Origin: Mesotoga sp. UBA6090
GTDB lineage: Bacteria > Thermotogota > Thermotogae > Petrotogales > Kosmotogaceae
NCBI RefSeq assembly: GCF_002435945.1
Contig: NZ_DIXC01000043.1
Span: 1 to 58,348, forward strand
Reading direction: 5' to 3'
DNA length: 58,348 nt
Positions 7,776-16,924 of this stretch are shown here, one piece after another (position 1 is the first letter of the stretch; each line of letters begins with the position of its first letter). Made by a program: the position numbers and the translations under genes. A model generated the notes under the pieces. The model was not told the origin of the DNA. It ran no database searches and was given only the letters and a program-made list of their open reading frames with translations.

Positions 7776-9277
7776 CTGCCTATGTCAATGAATGTTATGT
7801 AAATCATGAAACCCATCAATATCATAAAACCAATTACGTTGATCAAGCCTTCAATTTTCGGATCCAGTTTCCTTCTGGTTATCATTTCAAGTAATGCTAG
7901 AAGCATCCTGCCCCCATCAAGTGCTGGAAAGGGGATCAGATTAATCACTCCAAGGTTCAATGAGATGAATCCTGCGAGGAAAAGCACGATTCTAAGACCG
8001 AGACTTACTGCCTGATCGACTATTGTCACTAGTCCTATCGGGCCGGTGAACTCGTTGATACTTGCTCCCCCTGTGAAGAGGCTACCGACAACCTTAACCA
8101 TAGTAAACAGCAGGTTGTTTGCCCACTGAACGCCCAGACCTACTGCCTTCAGAGCGCTGTCGGGATACCAATAGTCACTACCCTGTGCGAAAGCCCCGGC
8201 TTCAGCGACGAGGGCAATCATTTCGTTCTTGCTCACCGTTAATTCCATTATCTGACCTTCGCGTTCTATGGAAACAACGAATTCCTCTGGAAAGCCATAC
8301 TTTGCAAAGGTAGACTCTTTGCCAGTTAACTGAATTAGCAACTCATTCGATTTCAAGGAAAGCAGCTGACTCATGGTCGTCAGGTCATAACTTGTATCAG
8401 TCTTTATCCCGTTAACCGAAAGCAGACGATCGCCCTCCCTGAACTGACCGAAATCGGTGGTCAGTAAGGGTTTGAAATTTGCATAGTATATTCCCATCGC
8501 GTAGCGTTCCTCTGTTGGTGAATAAGTTAGGAGCGTGCCCGAGAGAGTCGTTCCATCAGAAAAGCCAAGTCTTACCGTGCTTTCGGGTGAAAGCACACCA
8601 GAGTATCCAACGTAGTCACCGTTAAAGGCAGCGCCGTTGATTGAGGAAAGGACCGCACCGGGTTCACCAGTCGTATTGCCGATGACAATGAAGGCCTCTT
8701 GGGGAAGCAGTTCGGGCAGAAGAGAGATTTCAACTTCCTTACCATCCCTAAGCACAACAAGATCTATCCTATCGCCTGTAGCAACCGCTTCACTGAGCCG
8801 GGTGTTGTCTATTAGGGTCTTTCCATTTACAGTAACTATTCTGTCCCCGGGCATCATTCCGGATATCGCAGCGGGTGAGCCGGGCTCGATTTTGTCGATT
8901 CTTACTTCCTGAAAACCCCAAACTACGGCAACGAGGGAGAGTATCAAAAAACCCAGAAGTATAGAGAAAGCCGGGCCTGAAAAATAGATGATGAATCTCT
9001 GCCAGGCCGGTTTGTTCTGAATCTGCTCATTGGCGGGAACGGAAGAATCGATGTTGTCGAGATCCTCTCCGGCAGGTCTAACGTAGCCGCCAATTGGAAA
9101 TGCGTTTATTCTAAAAGTAGTATTCTTTCCCTTCTTTGACCACAGTTTAGGACCCATTCCAATAGCAAATTCAATAACTCTCACTCCGAAAAGCCTGGAG
9201 AACAAGTAGTGACCCAATTCATGCACCACAACTATCCCGGTCAGAATGAGAAGAAAGTATATTATTGACAATACCAT
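7766..9277 (-). CDS. rseP: RIP metalloprotease of the RseP/SpoIVFB (M50) family with two PDZ domains
   Basis: The protein has 503 residues. The zinc site HELGH lies in the first membrane segment (about residues 19-23), and the second active-site motif is NLIPFPALDGG near the C terminus. The first PDZ domain is clear (IEPGSPAAISGMMPGDRI), and a second, more diverged one contains REGDRLLSVNG. Family members cleave membrane-embedded anti-sigma factors or signal-peptide remnants. It lies between dxr and ispG, with short overlaps on both sides; this neighbourhood with dxr is common in bacteria. No sigma/anti-sigma pair is present in the window. Confidence 0.93.
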   Translation of the reverse strand: MVLSIIYFLLILTGIVVVHELGHYLFSRLFGVRVIEFAIGMGPKLWSKKGKNTTFRINAFPIGGYVRPAGEDLDNIDSSVPANEQIQNKPAWQRFIIYFSGPAFSILLGFLILSLVAVVWGFQEVRIDKIEPGSPAAISGMMPGDRIVTVNGKTLIDNTRLSEAVATGDRIDLVVLRDGKEVEISLLPELLPQEAFIVIGNTTGEPGAVLSSINGAAFNGDYVGYSGVLSPESTVRLGFSDGTTLSGTLLTYSPTEERYAMGIYYANFKPLLTTDFGQFREGDRLLSVNGIKTDTSYDLTTMSQLLSLKSNELLIQLTGKESTFAKYGFPEEFVVSIEREGQIMELTVSKNEMIALVAEAGAFAQGSDYWYPDSALKAVGLGVQWANNLLFTMVKVVGSLFTGGASINEFTGPIGLVTIVDQAVSLGLRIVLFLAGFISLNLGVINLIPFPALDGGRMLLALLEMITRRKLDPKIEGLINVIGFMILMGFMIYITFIDIGRWL

Positions 9278-10398
9278 CTATTCACCTCTTCTTTAGCCAG
9301 TCTTCTTGCAAAGCTGTCAATCTCGATTATTTGACTGTAATCGGTCGGGTTTTGATCATCGGTACCTGCGACCGTCCTTTCAATTATATTGTAAATGCTC
9401 CCAAAAGGCATCCTGCCCTTCATAAAAGCATGGACTGCTATTTCATCTGCTGCATTGTAAGCGATCTGCTTGCTGACAGTTCCACAAATCTCTCTCGCAA
9501 GTGTCAGAGCGGGAAATCTATCTTGCTGCAGTTCTTCCAGGACAATTGGAATGCCGACTATCCTCTCTTCTCCGAAAAGATTATGACGCGCAGGATAAGT
9601 CAGCGAATATGAAATCGGAATTCGCATGTCCGGGCGACCCACATGGAGTTTCACAACGCCATCATCGTACACAACGCCGGCATGAACAAAGCTGTTTCTA
9701 CATATGTAAGTATCAATTTCACTCGAATCGAATCCAAAGAGATATTTCGCTTCAATGACTTCAAGTCCCTTGTTAACCATTGAAGCGCTATCAACGGTTA
9801 TTCTGTTTCCCATAGACCAAACAGGGTGTTTCATGACATCTTCAGGGCTTGCTTGGTGAATCTTTTCTTTCGGCCAATCCCTCAGGGCGCCGCCAGATGC
9901 GGTTATTAAGATTCTCTCTGGGCGAATAGTTCCGTCAAGAAGCTGAAAGAGGCCGCTGTGCTCTGAGTCGACCGGGATCAGTTCGACTTCTTCACTGGCA
10001 CATTTTTCTAGCAACAGGTTTCCTCCACAAACGATAGACTCTTTGTTCGCAAGACACAATCTGCTGCAGACTTCAGCCGCCTTAAGGCTAAATCTCAGTC
10101 CGGCCGCTCCGCTAACCGCAAGCATCGCATAATCGGGTCGGGACTTCTCGAGCATTGTTTCGATCCCCTCTTCACCGTGGAAAAAGGTTGTTCCCGGAAA
10201 GGAATCAACTAGATCCTCATTTCTTTCTAGAGTGGCGGCGAATTTGGGGTGAAATTTCGAAAGCTGTTTAGAAAAAGAGGCGAAATTGTGGCCAGTGGAA
10301 ATGGCCACAATTTCGATTTCTTCAATCTTATCTACTATTTCGAGTGTCTGTGATCCTATAGAACCAGTAGAACCAAGAACAGCCAACCTTTTTTTCAT
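9262..10398 (-). CDS. dxr: 1-deoxy-D-xylulose-5-phosphate reductoisomerase
   Basis: The protein has 378 residues. The N-terminal NADPH loop is GSTGSIGSQTL, and the substrate/metal region shows PVDSEHSGLF, ASGGALRDWP, DVMKHPVWSMG and NKGLEVIEAKYLF. This is the first committed step of the MEP pathway (DXP to MEP). It overlaps rnfB by 4 bases upstream and the rseP-like gene by 16 bases downstream. Confidence 0.96.
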   Translation of the reverse strand: MKKRLAVLGSTGSIGSQTLEIVDKIEEIEIVAISTGHNFASFSKQLSKFHPKFAATLERNEDLVDSFPGTTFFHGEEGIETMLEKSRPDYAMLAVSGAAGLRFSLKAAEVCSRLCLANKESIVCGGNLLLEKCASEEVELIPVDSEHSGLFQLLDGTIRPERILITASGGALRDWPKEKIHQASPEDVMKHPVWSMGNRITVDSASMVNKGLEVIEAKYLFGFDSSEIDTYICRNSFVHAGVVYDDGVVKLHVGRPDMRIPISYSLTYPARHNLFGEERIVGIPIVLEELQQDRFPALTLAREICGTVSKQIAYNAADEIAVHAFMKGRMPFGSIYNIIERTVAGTDDQNPTDYSQIIEIDSFARRLAKEEVNRWYCQ

Positions 10399-11087
10399 GA
10401 CTCAAACTTCTTTTTTATCTCAGCTGGTTCTCCAGAAGTATCTTCAATTATCTTTTGAATCTCTGATTGGGAAAGCTCCATAATCTTCGCGACTTTTTCG
10501 GGCGCGTTCTGTCTTTTCCCGGGGACGCATTTATCTGCGTTCTCTTCCTTGCCGGCAACCTTCAGGGCAAAAGCAGCACATCCTGGAGAACCACATATAC
10601 CACAGTTTATATTAGGAAGAACGGCAAAGATCAGCGTTGCTCTGGAATTCTCCTTGAGCTTTTCCTTGTAGCTTTCGATTTCTTCTTGGGTTGGCCTTTT
10701 GGGCTTGGGCGGCGATGCTTTTACTTCTTTCCCGGAGGTGGCGATCAGCTTTTCCAGTGTCTTTTCCGCATCTTCCTCTGCCTCTTCAAAGAGAACGGTG
10801 AGCTTGTCGACGTCCGTCTCCATGATTAGCTTCAGTTTTTCCGGAACGCCGGACCGCTTGCCGGGAATACACCCATCCAGCGGAGCTTTTCCATCGGTAA
10901 TAGCCTTTGCAAAAGCCGAGCAACCCGGGAAACCACAGGCGCCACAGTTAACGCCTGGCAAAGAAGCTTCTATGAGTGTGATTCTTGGATCTTTCTTAAC
11001 TGCAAACTTCGCGGAGGCGAAAGCTAGAAAGACACCTGCTCCTATGCCCAGTATGGCCATAAACAGAACTGAATTGACTACGGTCAT
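10395..11087 (-). CDS. rnfB: Rnf complex subunit B, atypical: two CX2CX4CX16C iron-sulfur domains, no ferredoxin domain
   Basis: There is one N-terminal membrane helix, then a CX2CX4CX16C cluster motif (counting from the ATG at 11093: C50, C53, C58, C75). A charged, lysine/glutamate/proline-rich linker (about 100-150) follows, and then a second copy of the same motif with identical spacing (C164, C167, C172, C189). Canonical RnfB carries one such domain followed by a 2[4Fe-4S] ferredoxin domain; no CX2CX2CX3CP motif exists here. I place the start at ATG 11087 because the GAGG Shine-Dalgarno is then about 8 bases away; ATG 11093 is the alternative. It should pass electrons from ferredoxin to the membrane subunits. 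Last rnf gene, overlapping dxr. Confidence 0.9.
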   Translation of the reverse strand: MTVVNSVLFMAILGIGAGVFLAFASAKFAVKKDPRITLIEASLPGVNCGACGFPGCSAFAKAITDGKAPLDGCIPGKRSGVPEKLKLIMETDVDKLTVLFEEAEEDAEKTLEKLIATSGKEVKASPPKPKRPTQEEIESYKEKLKENSRATLIFAVLPNINCGICGSPGCAAFALKVAGKEENADKCVPGKRQNAPEKVAKIMELSQSEIQKIIEDTSGEPAEIKKKFES

Positions 11088-11097
11088 ACACATCGCC

Positions 11098-11679
11098 TCA
11101 CAGTTTTACTAGGCCTTGAAAACCCATGAAGGCCATCGAGAGTAAACCGGCAGTGATCAATGCAATGGCAGTACCTCTGAAAGGTTCGGGAATTTCGGAA
11201 AGCTCCATTCTCTCCCGAATCGTTGAAAAAAGAATGAGGGCCAAAGCAAAGCCAAGTCCAGCACCTGCAGAATTTACGATCGTCTCGAGCATTGTGTAGT
11301 TCTGCTGAACGTTGAGTAGTGCCAGACCGAGAATCGCACAATTTGTCGTGATGAGGGGGAGGAATATTCCCAATGCATCGTAAAGCGCCGGACTTGTCTT
11401 CTTCAGGAAGATCTCGACAAACTGTACCAGCGTTGCAATAACAAGAATGAACACGATTGTTCTCAAAAAGGGAATGTTGAGCATATCGAGCAGAATGTTC
11501 AGAAGCCATGTGATAATCGAGGCCATGATCATAACGAATGTAACTGCTATGCTCATTCCGACAGCAGTATCAATCTTCTTTGAGACACCTAGGAAAGGAC
11601 AGATTCCCAGAAATCTCGAAAGCACGAAATTGTTTATGAGAATCGCTGAAAGAAATATGAAAATCAGTCTAGTAGCCAT
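11098..11679 (-). CDS. rnfA: Rnf complex membrane subunit A
   Basis: The protein has 193 residues and six predicted hydrophobic helices, the family length. Diagnostic blocks are NNFVLSRFLGICPFLGVSKK near the N terminus and ITTNCAILGLALLN in the middle, which supply the conserved cysteines of the RnfA/RnfE pair. It lies between rnfE and rnfB with 10-13 base gaps. Part of the ferredoxin:NAD+ oxidoreductase that moves Na+ or H+. Confidence 0.96.
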   Translation of the reverse strand: MATRLIFIFLSAILINNFVLSRFLGICPFLGVSKKIDTAVGMSIAVTFVMIMASIITWLLNILLDMLNIPFLRTIVFILVIATLVQFVEIFLKKTSPALYDALGIFLPLITTNCAILGLALLNVQQNYTMLETIVNSAGAGLGFALALILFSTIRERMELSEIPEPFRGTAIALITAGLLSMAFMGFQGLVKL

Positions 11680-11692
11680 CAGTCACCCCTCC

Positions 11693-12307
11693 TCATTTTG
11701 CTGCCTTTTTAGCTTTGCTGCGCCTTATTCCCAGATAATTGAAAAAAGCGGCGAGCATGCCCAGAGCGATGAATGCACCTGGAGGGAGTATCATAGCGAA
11801 CATCTTAACGTCCGAAAGATGGTAATTGAAAATCGATCCATTCCCGAGAAACTCTCTTACAGAACCGAGCAAGACTAGGGAAGCAGTAAAACCCAGCCCC
11901 ATGCCAAGACCGTCCAGGAAAGATCTAAAGACATTGTTCTTGGAGGCAAAGGCCTCTGCTCTTCCAAGGATTATACAGTTCACGACTATAAGTGGAATGA
12001 ATAGGCCCAGAGTCTTCCATAGATCGTAAACGAAACCGTGCATCAACATGTCAATCATTGTGACGAAGGAAGCGATTATGACAATATATGCTGGAATTCT
12101 TATCTTGTCGGGAATGAGCTTCCTGACAAGAGAGATCGTGATATTCGACATTGCCAGAACCGCAGTCGTTGCAAGCCCCATTCCCAATCCATTCTCGGCG
12201 CTCGTAGTTGTAGCAAGAGTAGGACACATGCCAAGAACCTGAATGAAGATCGGGTTCTGCTTGAAGATTCCATTTGTGAGAACCGAGAACTTCGATTCAG
12301 CCATCAT
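11693..12307 (-). CDS. rnfE: Rnf complex membrane subunit E
   Basis: The protein has 204 residues and is paralogous to RnfA: about six helices, with LGMCPTLATTTSAENGLGMG and IPLIVVNCIILGRAEAFA as the conserved blocks, including the two cysteines. It overlaps rnfG by 4 bases. The very C terminus is lysine-rich. Confidence 0.95.
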   Translation of the reverse strand: MMAESKFSVLTNGIFKQNPIFIQVLGMCPTLATTTSAENGLGMGLATTAVLAMSNITISLVRKLIPDKIRIPAYIVIIASFVTMIDMLMHGFVYDLWKTLGLFIPLIVVNCIILGRAEAFASKNNVFRSFLDGLGMGLGFTASLVLLGSVREFLGNGSIFNYHLSDVKMFAMILPPGAFIALGMLAAFFNYLGIRRSKAKKAAK

Positions 12308-13026
12308 CTAACACCTGCCTTTTCCAGGAACTCTGAGATAGCATTGAGAGAGAATGCAACGGCTCTCGGAGTTATCGTCGCTCCAGTCATCACATCGCTT
12401 ACGGTGACTATCCCTTCTTCCCTTTTTTTAATGTCTATTTGATCTCCGATAGGGGTTACTCCTGCATCTTTGTCAACTTTGATGCTCTTCTTGAGACCTT
12501 GACTGTCGATCGGATAAAATCTCTTCTGTACAGTCTCGTTTGCGATGTTGGCTCCAAGGCCGGGGGTCTCCTGTGAGTATTCGAGAACCTTAATCCCATT
12601 CAGATGTACTCCATCGGAGTCCTTTACGAAGGCTGCCATTGACTTGACATCGCCTCCGTAACCGACTGCTATGCCGATAGCTACAAAAACCTCACTGCCA
12701 TCATCTTTCAAGAACTTGTATGCAGGGCTTTCTACTCTTCCCTGAGAGTTGACAGCCTGATAGATTATTCCTTCTGAAGCGGTGAATCCCTCTGGGAACC
12801 ATTCAAACTTTGCGAGTTCGCTTGCGGTTTTGGGGATACTCTCTTCAGCGATCAGAAGTTCTCCAGAATCCGCATCGGTAAGAACATTTCGAATAGCGGC
12901 GAGTTTTGCGCCAAGTTCTGCGTTTGCGATCGGCTCTTCAACAATGCTGTAGACCACAGAAAGGACAAAAGCAGCGATTATCGTAATAACCATCAGGGTA
13001 ATGCCGGTCTTCAAGTAATCACGCAT
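12304..13026 (-). CDS. rnfG: Rnf complex subunit G (covalent FMN)
   Basis: The protein has 240 residues, with one N-terminal membrane helix and an extracytoplasmic FMN-binding domain. The flavinylation motif is TGATIT near residues 214-219, with the FMN-bearing threonine predicted at about 217. The blocks YGGDVKSMAAF and ETPGLGANI are typical of RnfG/NqrC. The flavin-transferase ApbE needed to attach FMN is not in this window. It overlaps rnfD by 8 bases and rnfE by 4. Confidence 0.95.
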   Translation of the reverse strand: MRDYLKTGITLMVITIIAAFVLSVVYSIVEEPIANAELGAKLAAIRNVLTDADSGELLIAEESIPKTASELAKFEWFPEGFTASEGIIYQAVNSQGRVESPAYKFLKDDGSEVFVAIGIAVGYGGDVKSMAAFVKDSDGVHLNGIKVLEYSQETPGLGANIANETVQKRFYPIDSQGLKKSIKVDKDAGVTPIGDQIDIKKREEGIVTVSDVMTGATITPRAVAFSLNAISEFLEKAGVR

Positions 13027-13969
13027 TGCTCTTCACCTTCTTTGGTTTCCCGAATATCTTGGGCTTGGTTCCCATATCAATGAGCGGTACGAATGCGTTC
13101 ATGATCAGAATCGCAAATGATACGCCTTCCGGATAGCCACCAAACAATCTGATTGTCATGGTAACGACTCCACAGCCAACTCCAAAGATCAGATGCCCCT
13201 TGATCGACATTGGACTAGTTACCATGTCAGTAGCCATGAATAGAGCTCCCAACATCAGACCGCCTCCAAAAATGTGGTACAACGGCGAGCCAAAACCGGG
13301 ATTTGCAGCGTAGAAGATTGCCGCCATTATTGCTACAGTTCCTACGTATGCAATAGGTATGAAGGGTGAGACTCTTCTTCTCAGCAACAACCACCCAAAA
13401 CCGAGAAGAAGCAGCAGTGCGCTAACCTCTCCTATAGAGCCAGGAATTGTGCCCAGGAACATCTCTTGCAAAGAGAAGACTCTTGGTGCTCCCTGCTTAA
13501 GAATAGCCATCGGAGTGGCGGTGGTCTGCATGTCAAAAGGACTGAACCATGTTGTCATCTGAACGGGGAACGAGATCAGAAGAAAGACCCTTCCCACTAG
13601 TGCGGGATTGAAGAAATTCTTTCCAAGACCCCCAAAGACCGACTTTGCAATCACTATTGCAACGAAGACACCTATCAGGGCCTGCCACCACTCAACAGCA
13701 ACTGAAAGATTCAGTGCAAGCAACAGCCCTGTGACCGAACCGCTAAGGTCTGGTTTGAAGGTCTTCTTGTGTCTCACGAATCTCATCACAAAGAAATCGA
13801 GCGCCTCCGAGCCGACTGTGCATACAAGTATCAGAATAAGTGCTTTCATGCCGAACAAGACAACGGCCCAAACTGCTGCAGGAGAGAGCGCAATCAGAAC
13901 ATCCAGCATTATCTTCCTAACATTATCTTCAGACCTCAAGTGAGGTGCTGCCATCATTGAAAGCTTCAC
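13019..13969 (-). CDS. rnfD: Rnf complex membrane subunit D
   Basis: The protein has 316 residues with about nine or ten hydrophobic segments. Conserved NqrB/RnfD blocks are SGSVTGLLLALNL, FGGLGKNFFNPALVGRVFLL and MATDMVTSP. TTATPM is the likely covalent FMN site, a variant of S/TGAT, with the modified threonine inferred. It overlaps rnfC by 4 bases. Confidence 0.95.
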   Translation of the reverse strand: MKLSMMAAPHLRSEDNVRKIMLDVLIALSPAAVWAVVLFGMKALILILVCTVGSEALDFFVMRFVRHKKTFKPDLSGSVTGLLLALNLSVAVEWWQALIGVFVAIVIAKSVFGGLGKNFFNPALVGRVFLLISFPVQMTTWFSPFDMQTTATPMAILKQGAPRVFSLQEMFLGTIPGSIGEVSALLLLLGFGWLLLRRRVSPFIPIAYVGTVAIMAAIFYAANPGFGSPLYHIFGGGLMLGALFMATDMVTSPMSIKGHLIFGVGCGVVTMTIRLFGGYPEGVSFAILIMNAFVPLIDMGTKPKIFGKPKKVKSNA

Positions 13970-15285
13970 TTCTTAGCACCTCCCTTCAGACTTCGATAGA
14001 CCCTCTTATGCAGTTTGAAATTCTTGACCAGATCGATGTTGGCCGGACAGGCGAAGGAACAGCTCCCGCATTCTATGCAATCCATCAAACCGTTTTCCAC
14101 TTGCGCGTCATACAATCTGTTTGTACCGTAGAGGTTTAGAAGAAAAGGTTGAAGATTCATGGGACAGACGAATGTACATTTGCCACATCTAATGCAAGGG
14201 AACTCTTCAAGAGGTTCACTCTTAAGCAACAGAGTAATTCCGGAAGTGCCTTTTACAGTCGGGACGTCTGTCTTGGGAACCGTGATGCCCATCATTGGGC
14301 CACCGAATAGGGCTCTCTCGACTGTCTCTTGGGCTCCTCCCGCATGACCAATCAGCTCTTCTGCCATGACTCCTATTCTTGAGACGACGTTTAAGGGCTT
14401 TCTAATGCCCTCCCCGGTTATCGTAACTCCTCTTTCGACGAGAGGGCGGCCAAGCTCGACGGCTTCATAGATTGCATAGGCAGTGCCGACGTTATCGACC
14501 ACCACTCCCTCATCCAAAGGAAGCCCGCCCGAAGGAACCTTTCTCTTCGTCAGGGCATAGATGAGTTGTTTCTCAGCACCCTGCGGATACTTGGTTTTCA
14601 GCGTTTCCACCCGTATCGATGTTGACTTGGCTGCCTCCTTCATCCTCTCTATCGCCTTTGGCTTATTATCTTCAATGCCAATAATCGCATCTTTCACTTT
14701 CAGCGCTCTCATAATCGCAAGAATCCCCCTGACCAATCCCTCGGAACGTTCAAGCATGTACCTGTAATCTATCGTCAGATAAGGTTCACACTCTGCTCCA
14801 TTAATAACGAGAAGATCAATCTTTTTCTCCTTAGGCGGGGAAAGCTTGACGCTTGTTGGAAACATTGCACCGCCAAGCCCGACGATTCCTGCAGACTTTA
14901 TTCTCTGGACAATCTCTTCCGGTTCAAACTGATCGTAAGATTTAGCCGGTTGAAGTAACTCCCATTCATCGTCACCGGATCTCTCTATGACTATTGCATC
15001 GTCCGGCTTTGAAAGAGTTGGATGGAAATACTTCGCGATCTCCTTGACTTCGCCTGTCAGAGGAGAATGAAGATTCGCAGAAATAAAACCTCCGGACTCT
15101 GCTATCAGCTGACCGGTTTTGACCTTGTCACCAATATTTACAATAGGTTTGGCTGGAATACCGGCGTGGTTCGCAAGAAATACATAGACCCTTTCGGGAA
15201 GTGGAAGAACGCTCAGATGAGAATCCTGAGACAGTTCCTTTCTCTCCGGCGGGTGCACCCCTCCTCTGAAGGTAGGCAACCTCAT
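13966..15285 (-). CDS. rnfC: Rnf complex subunit C (NADH dehydrogenase subunit)
   Basis: The protein has 439 residues. The N-terminal barrel-like domain begins FRGGVHPPERKELS. An NADH/FMN domain in the middle has GLGGAMFPTSVK, INGAECEPYLTIDYR and DEGVVVDNVGTAYAI. Two [4Fe-4S] motifs follow near the C terminus, CIRCGKCTFVCP and CIECGSCSFACP. It exchanges electrons with NAD+/NADH on the cytoplasmic face. This is the first gene of the 15-kb overlapping run, with Shine-Dalgarno AGAGGTGA just upstream. I could not identify a convincing promoter in the 170-base gap before it. Confidence 0.96.
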   Translation of the reverse strand: MRLPTFRGGVHPPERKELSQDSHLSVLPLPERVYVFLANHAGIPAKPIVNIGDKVKTGQLIAESGGFISANLHSPLTGEVKEIAKYFHPTLSKPDDAIVIERSGDDEWELLQPAKSYDQFEPEEIVQRIKSAGIVGLGGAMFPTSVKLSPPKEKKIDLLVINGAECEPYLTIDYRYMLERSEGLVRGILAIMRALKVKDAIIGIEDNKPKAIERMKEAAKSTSIRVETLKTKYPQGAEKQLIYALTKRKVPSGGLPLDEGVVVDNVGTAYAIYEAVELGRPLVERGVTITGEGIRKPLNVVSRIGVMAEELIGHAGGAQETVERALFGGPMMGITVPKTDVPTVKGTSGITLLLKSEPLEEFPCIRCGKCTFVCPMNLQPFLLNLYGTNRLYDAQVENGLMDCIECGSCSFACPANIDLVKNFKLHKRVYRSLKGGAKK

Positions 15286-15380
15286 TTAGTTATCACCTCT
15301 CAACCTTAATCAATAGATGTTTGCCTTTCTGGGATCCCGAATAACAAGAAAGTAACTACGACTCCAAACGAGTTTGTGAA

Positions 15381-15416
15381 TTTGTCAAAACAAAAGGAGC
15401 GGATCGCTCCGCTCCT
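15381..15416 (-). terminator. Intrinsic terminator after the 5'-nucleotidase gene
   Basis: A perfect 9-bp stem (AGGAGCGGA / TCCGCTCCT, 15395-15416, loop TCGC) is followed on the minus strand by TTTTGTTTTG. It lies about 40 bases beyond the nucleotidase stop codon at 15455 and separates that transcription unit from rnfC. Confidence 0.85.
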
Positions 15417-15454
15417 ATTATATTACATCGTTTGAGTCTTAACGAAAATTAAAA

Positions 15455-16912
15455 CTATTTCCTGGTGATTCTACCGCTATCCTGATAACTTGTTATCGGG
15501 CTGATCTTTCCAACGAACTCAACCACTACATCTGCTAGTACGAATCCGGTGTCGTAACCAGAGAGTTCCGCAAGGACCGCATACCCGTCACCGCCGGATG
15601 CAAGGTAGTTATTTGTAGCTACTTTGTAAACCCTATTGTCATCAATGGGTGCTCCGTTCACAAGAATATCTTTGGCCTCATTATTCTCTATTACATAAGT
15701 TACTCCACTTACCTGAGGCATGGCGCCCTGACCAGCTTCGCGAGTTGCCGTGTACTGCAGAAGGTCCCTAAGGGCTGTTCCAGGTACGTCCACAACGTAT
15801 AGTGTGTTTCCAAATGGGAGTACCGTAAGGATGTCTCGGTATGTGATTGGGCCAGCATTTATGGAGGCTCTGATTCCTCCGGAGTTGCTGATCGCTAGAT
15901 CTGCTCCGGATTTCCAGACCATTGCGTCACAGATCAAGTAACCAAGATTTGTGTCCTGAGCCCTGACTACTCCTCTGTCGCCCTCCAGTTTTATCGTTGT
16001 TTCGCCGACAACGGTGTTGAGCGCCTCTCCGCCGGCCTTCTTGAAGTAATCCAGAACAGTGGCGACGGCGAAATCAGGTTCAATCTCTTCGGCGATAACC
16101 GGGAGATTTCTGAAAGAGACGAAGATAACCGTTTCATCGACGATTTCGAGTTCAAGCTTGCCGAGATTCTTTGCCCATTCGCCTGCAGAAACTATGATTG
16201 TTTCGTTGATTATCTCAGGTCTTTCGTAGAAAGTATGGCTGTGGCCATCGACTATAACGTCGATACCGTCAACTGCTTTCGCAAGCTCCCATGAATTTGC
16301 ACCGACAAGTACAGGGTTGCTTCCCATGTGAGTAAGCGCAATGATTATGTCTGCCTGAGCTTCAATCTCGGGAATGATCTCTTTTGCTACTTCTATTACG
16401 TCCTTCCACTCGTAGTCCTTGGCATAAAGGTACTCGAGAATCTCTGTTTCCTGAGCAGTAAAGCCAACGATGGCGACCTTTATTCCGGCGATTTCTTTGA
16501 TTATGTATTCCTGGAAGGCGGGTTCGCCATCTTTGTAGATGTTTGCGCTGAGGAACGGGAAGTGAGCAATCTCCATCTGCTTTGCGAGTACGGAAGCATC
16601 GTTGTCAAATTCGTGGTTACCGATTGCCATTGCATCAACCTTCATAAGATTGAGAGCAACTATATCAGGAGCCGCATCCTGCAGATCTGATTCAGGAACA
16701 CCTGTATTAATGTCTCCAGCGTGCAGGAATAGGGTGTTGGGATTCTCGGCTCGAACCTGATTTATCAGTGTTGCTACAGCCGCGAGCCCACCGTACTCAC
16801 CTTCAGGCCAGATGTGACCATGCGTGTCGTTGATGTGAACAATAGTTAGTCTCTGAGCCATGACGAATACTGCCATGACCAAGAGCAGGGTAATCAGCAG
16901 AACTTTTTTCAT
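15455..16912 (-). CDS. Secreted 5'-nucleotidase / 2',3'-cyclic phosphodiesterase family metallophosphatase
   Basis: The protein has 485 residues. A signal peptide of about 20 residues (KKVLLITLLLVMAVF...MA) precedes the calcineurin-like metallophosphoesterase domain, with HINDTHGH, HAGDIN, GNHEFD, LTHMG and the VDGHSHT block. The C-terminal nucleotidase domain has SNSGGIRASI, TVLPFGNTL and ATNNYLASGGDGY. Family members dephosphorylate nucleotides or UDP-sugars outside the membrane for salvage. I set the start at ATG 16912: the AAGGAGGT at 16920-16927 is then about 7 bases away, whereas ATG 16918 would nearly touch it. The Shine-Dalgarno overlaps the stop of the upstream small gene. Confidence 0.92.
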   Translation of the reverse strand: MKKVLLITLLLVMAVFVMAQRLTIVHINDTHGHIWPEGEYGGLAAVATLINQVRAENPNTLFLHAGDINTGVPESDLQDAAPDIVALNLMKVDAMAIGNHEFDNDASVLAKQMEIAHFPFLSANIYKDGEPAFQEYIIKEIAGIKVAIVGFTAQETEILEYLYAKDYEWKDVIEVAKEIIPEIEAQADIIIALTHMGSNPVLVGANSWELAKAVDGIDVIVDGHSHTFYERPEIINETIIVSAGEWAKNLGKLELEIVDETVIFVSFRNLPVIAEEIEPDFAVATVLDYFKKAGGEALNTVVGETTIKLEGDRGVVRAQDTNLGYLICDAMVWKSGADLAISNSGGIRASINAGPITYRDILTVLPFGNTLYVVDVPGTALRDLLQYTATREAGQGAMPQVSGVTYVIENNEAKDILVNGAPIDDNRVYKVATNNYLASGGDGYAVLAELSGYDTGFVLADVVVEFVGKISPITSYQDSGRITRK

Positions 16913-16924
16913 ACTCATACCTCC

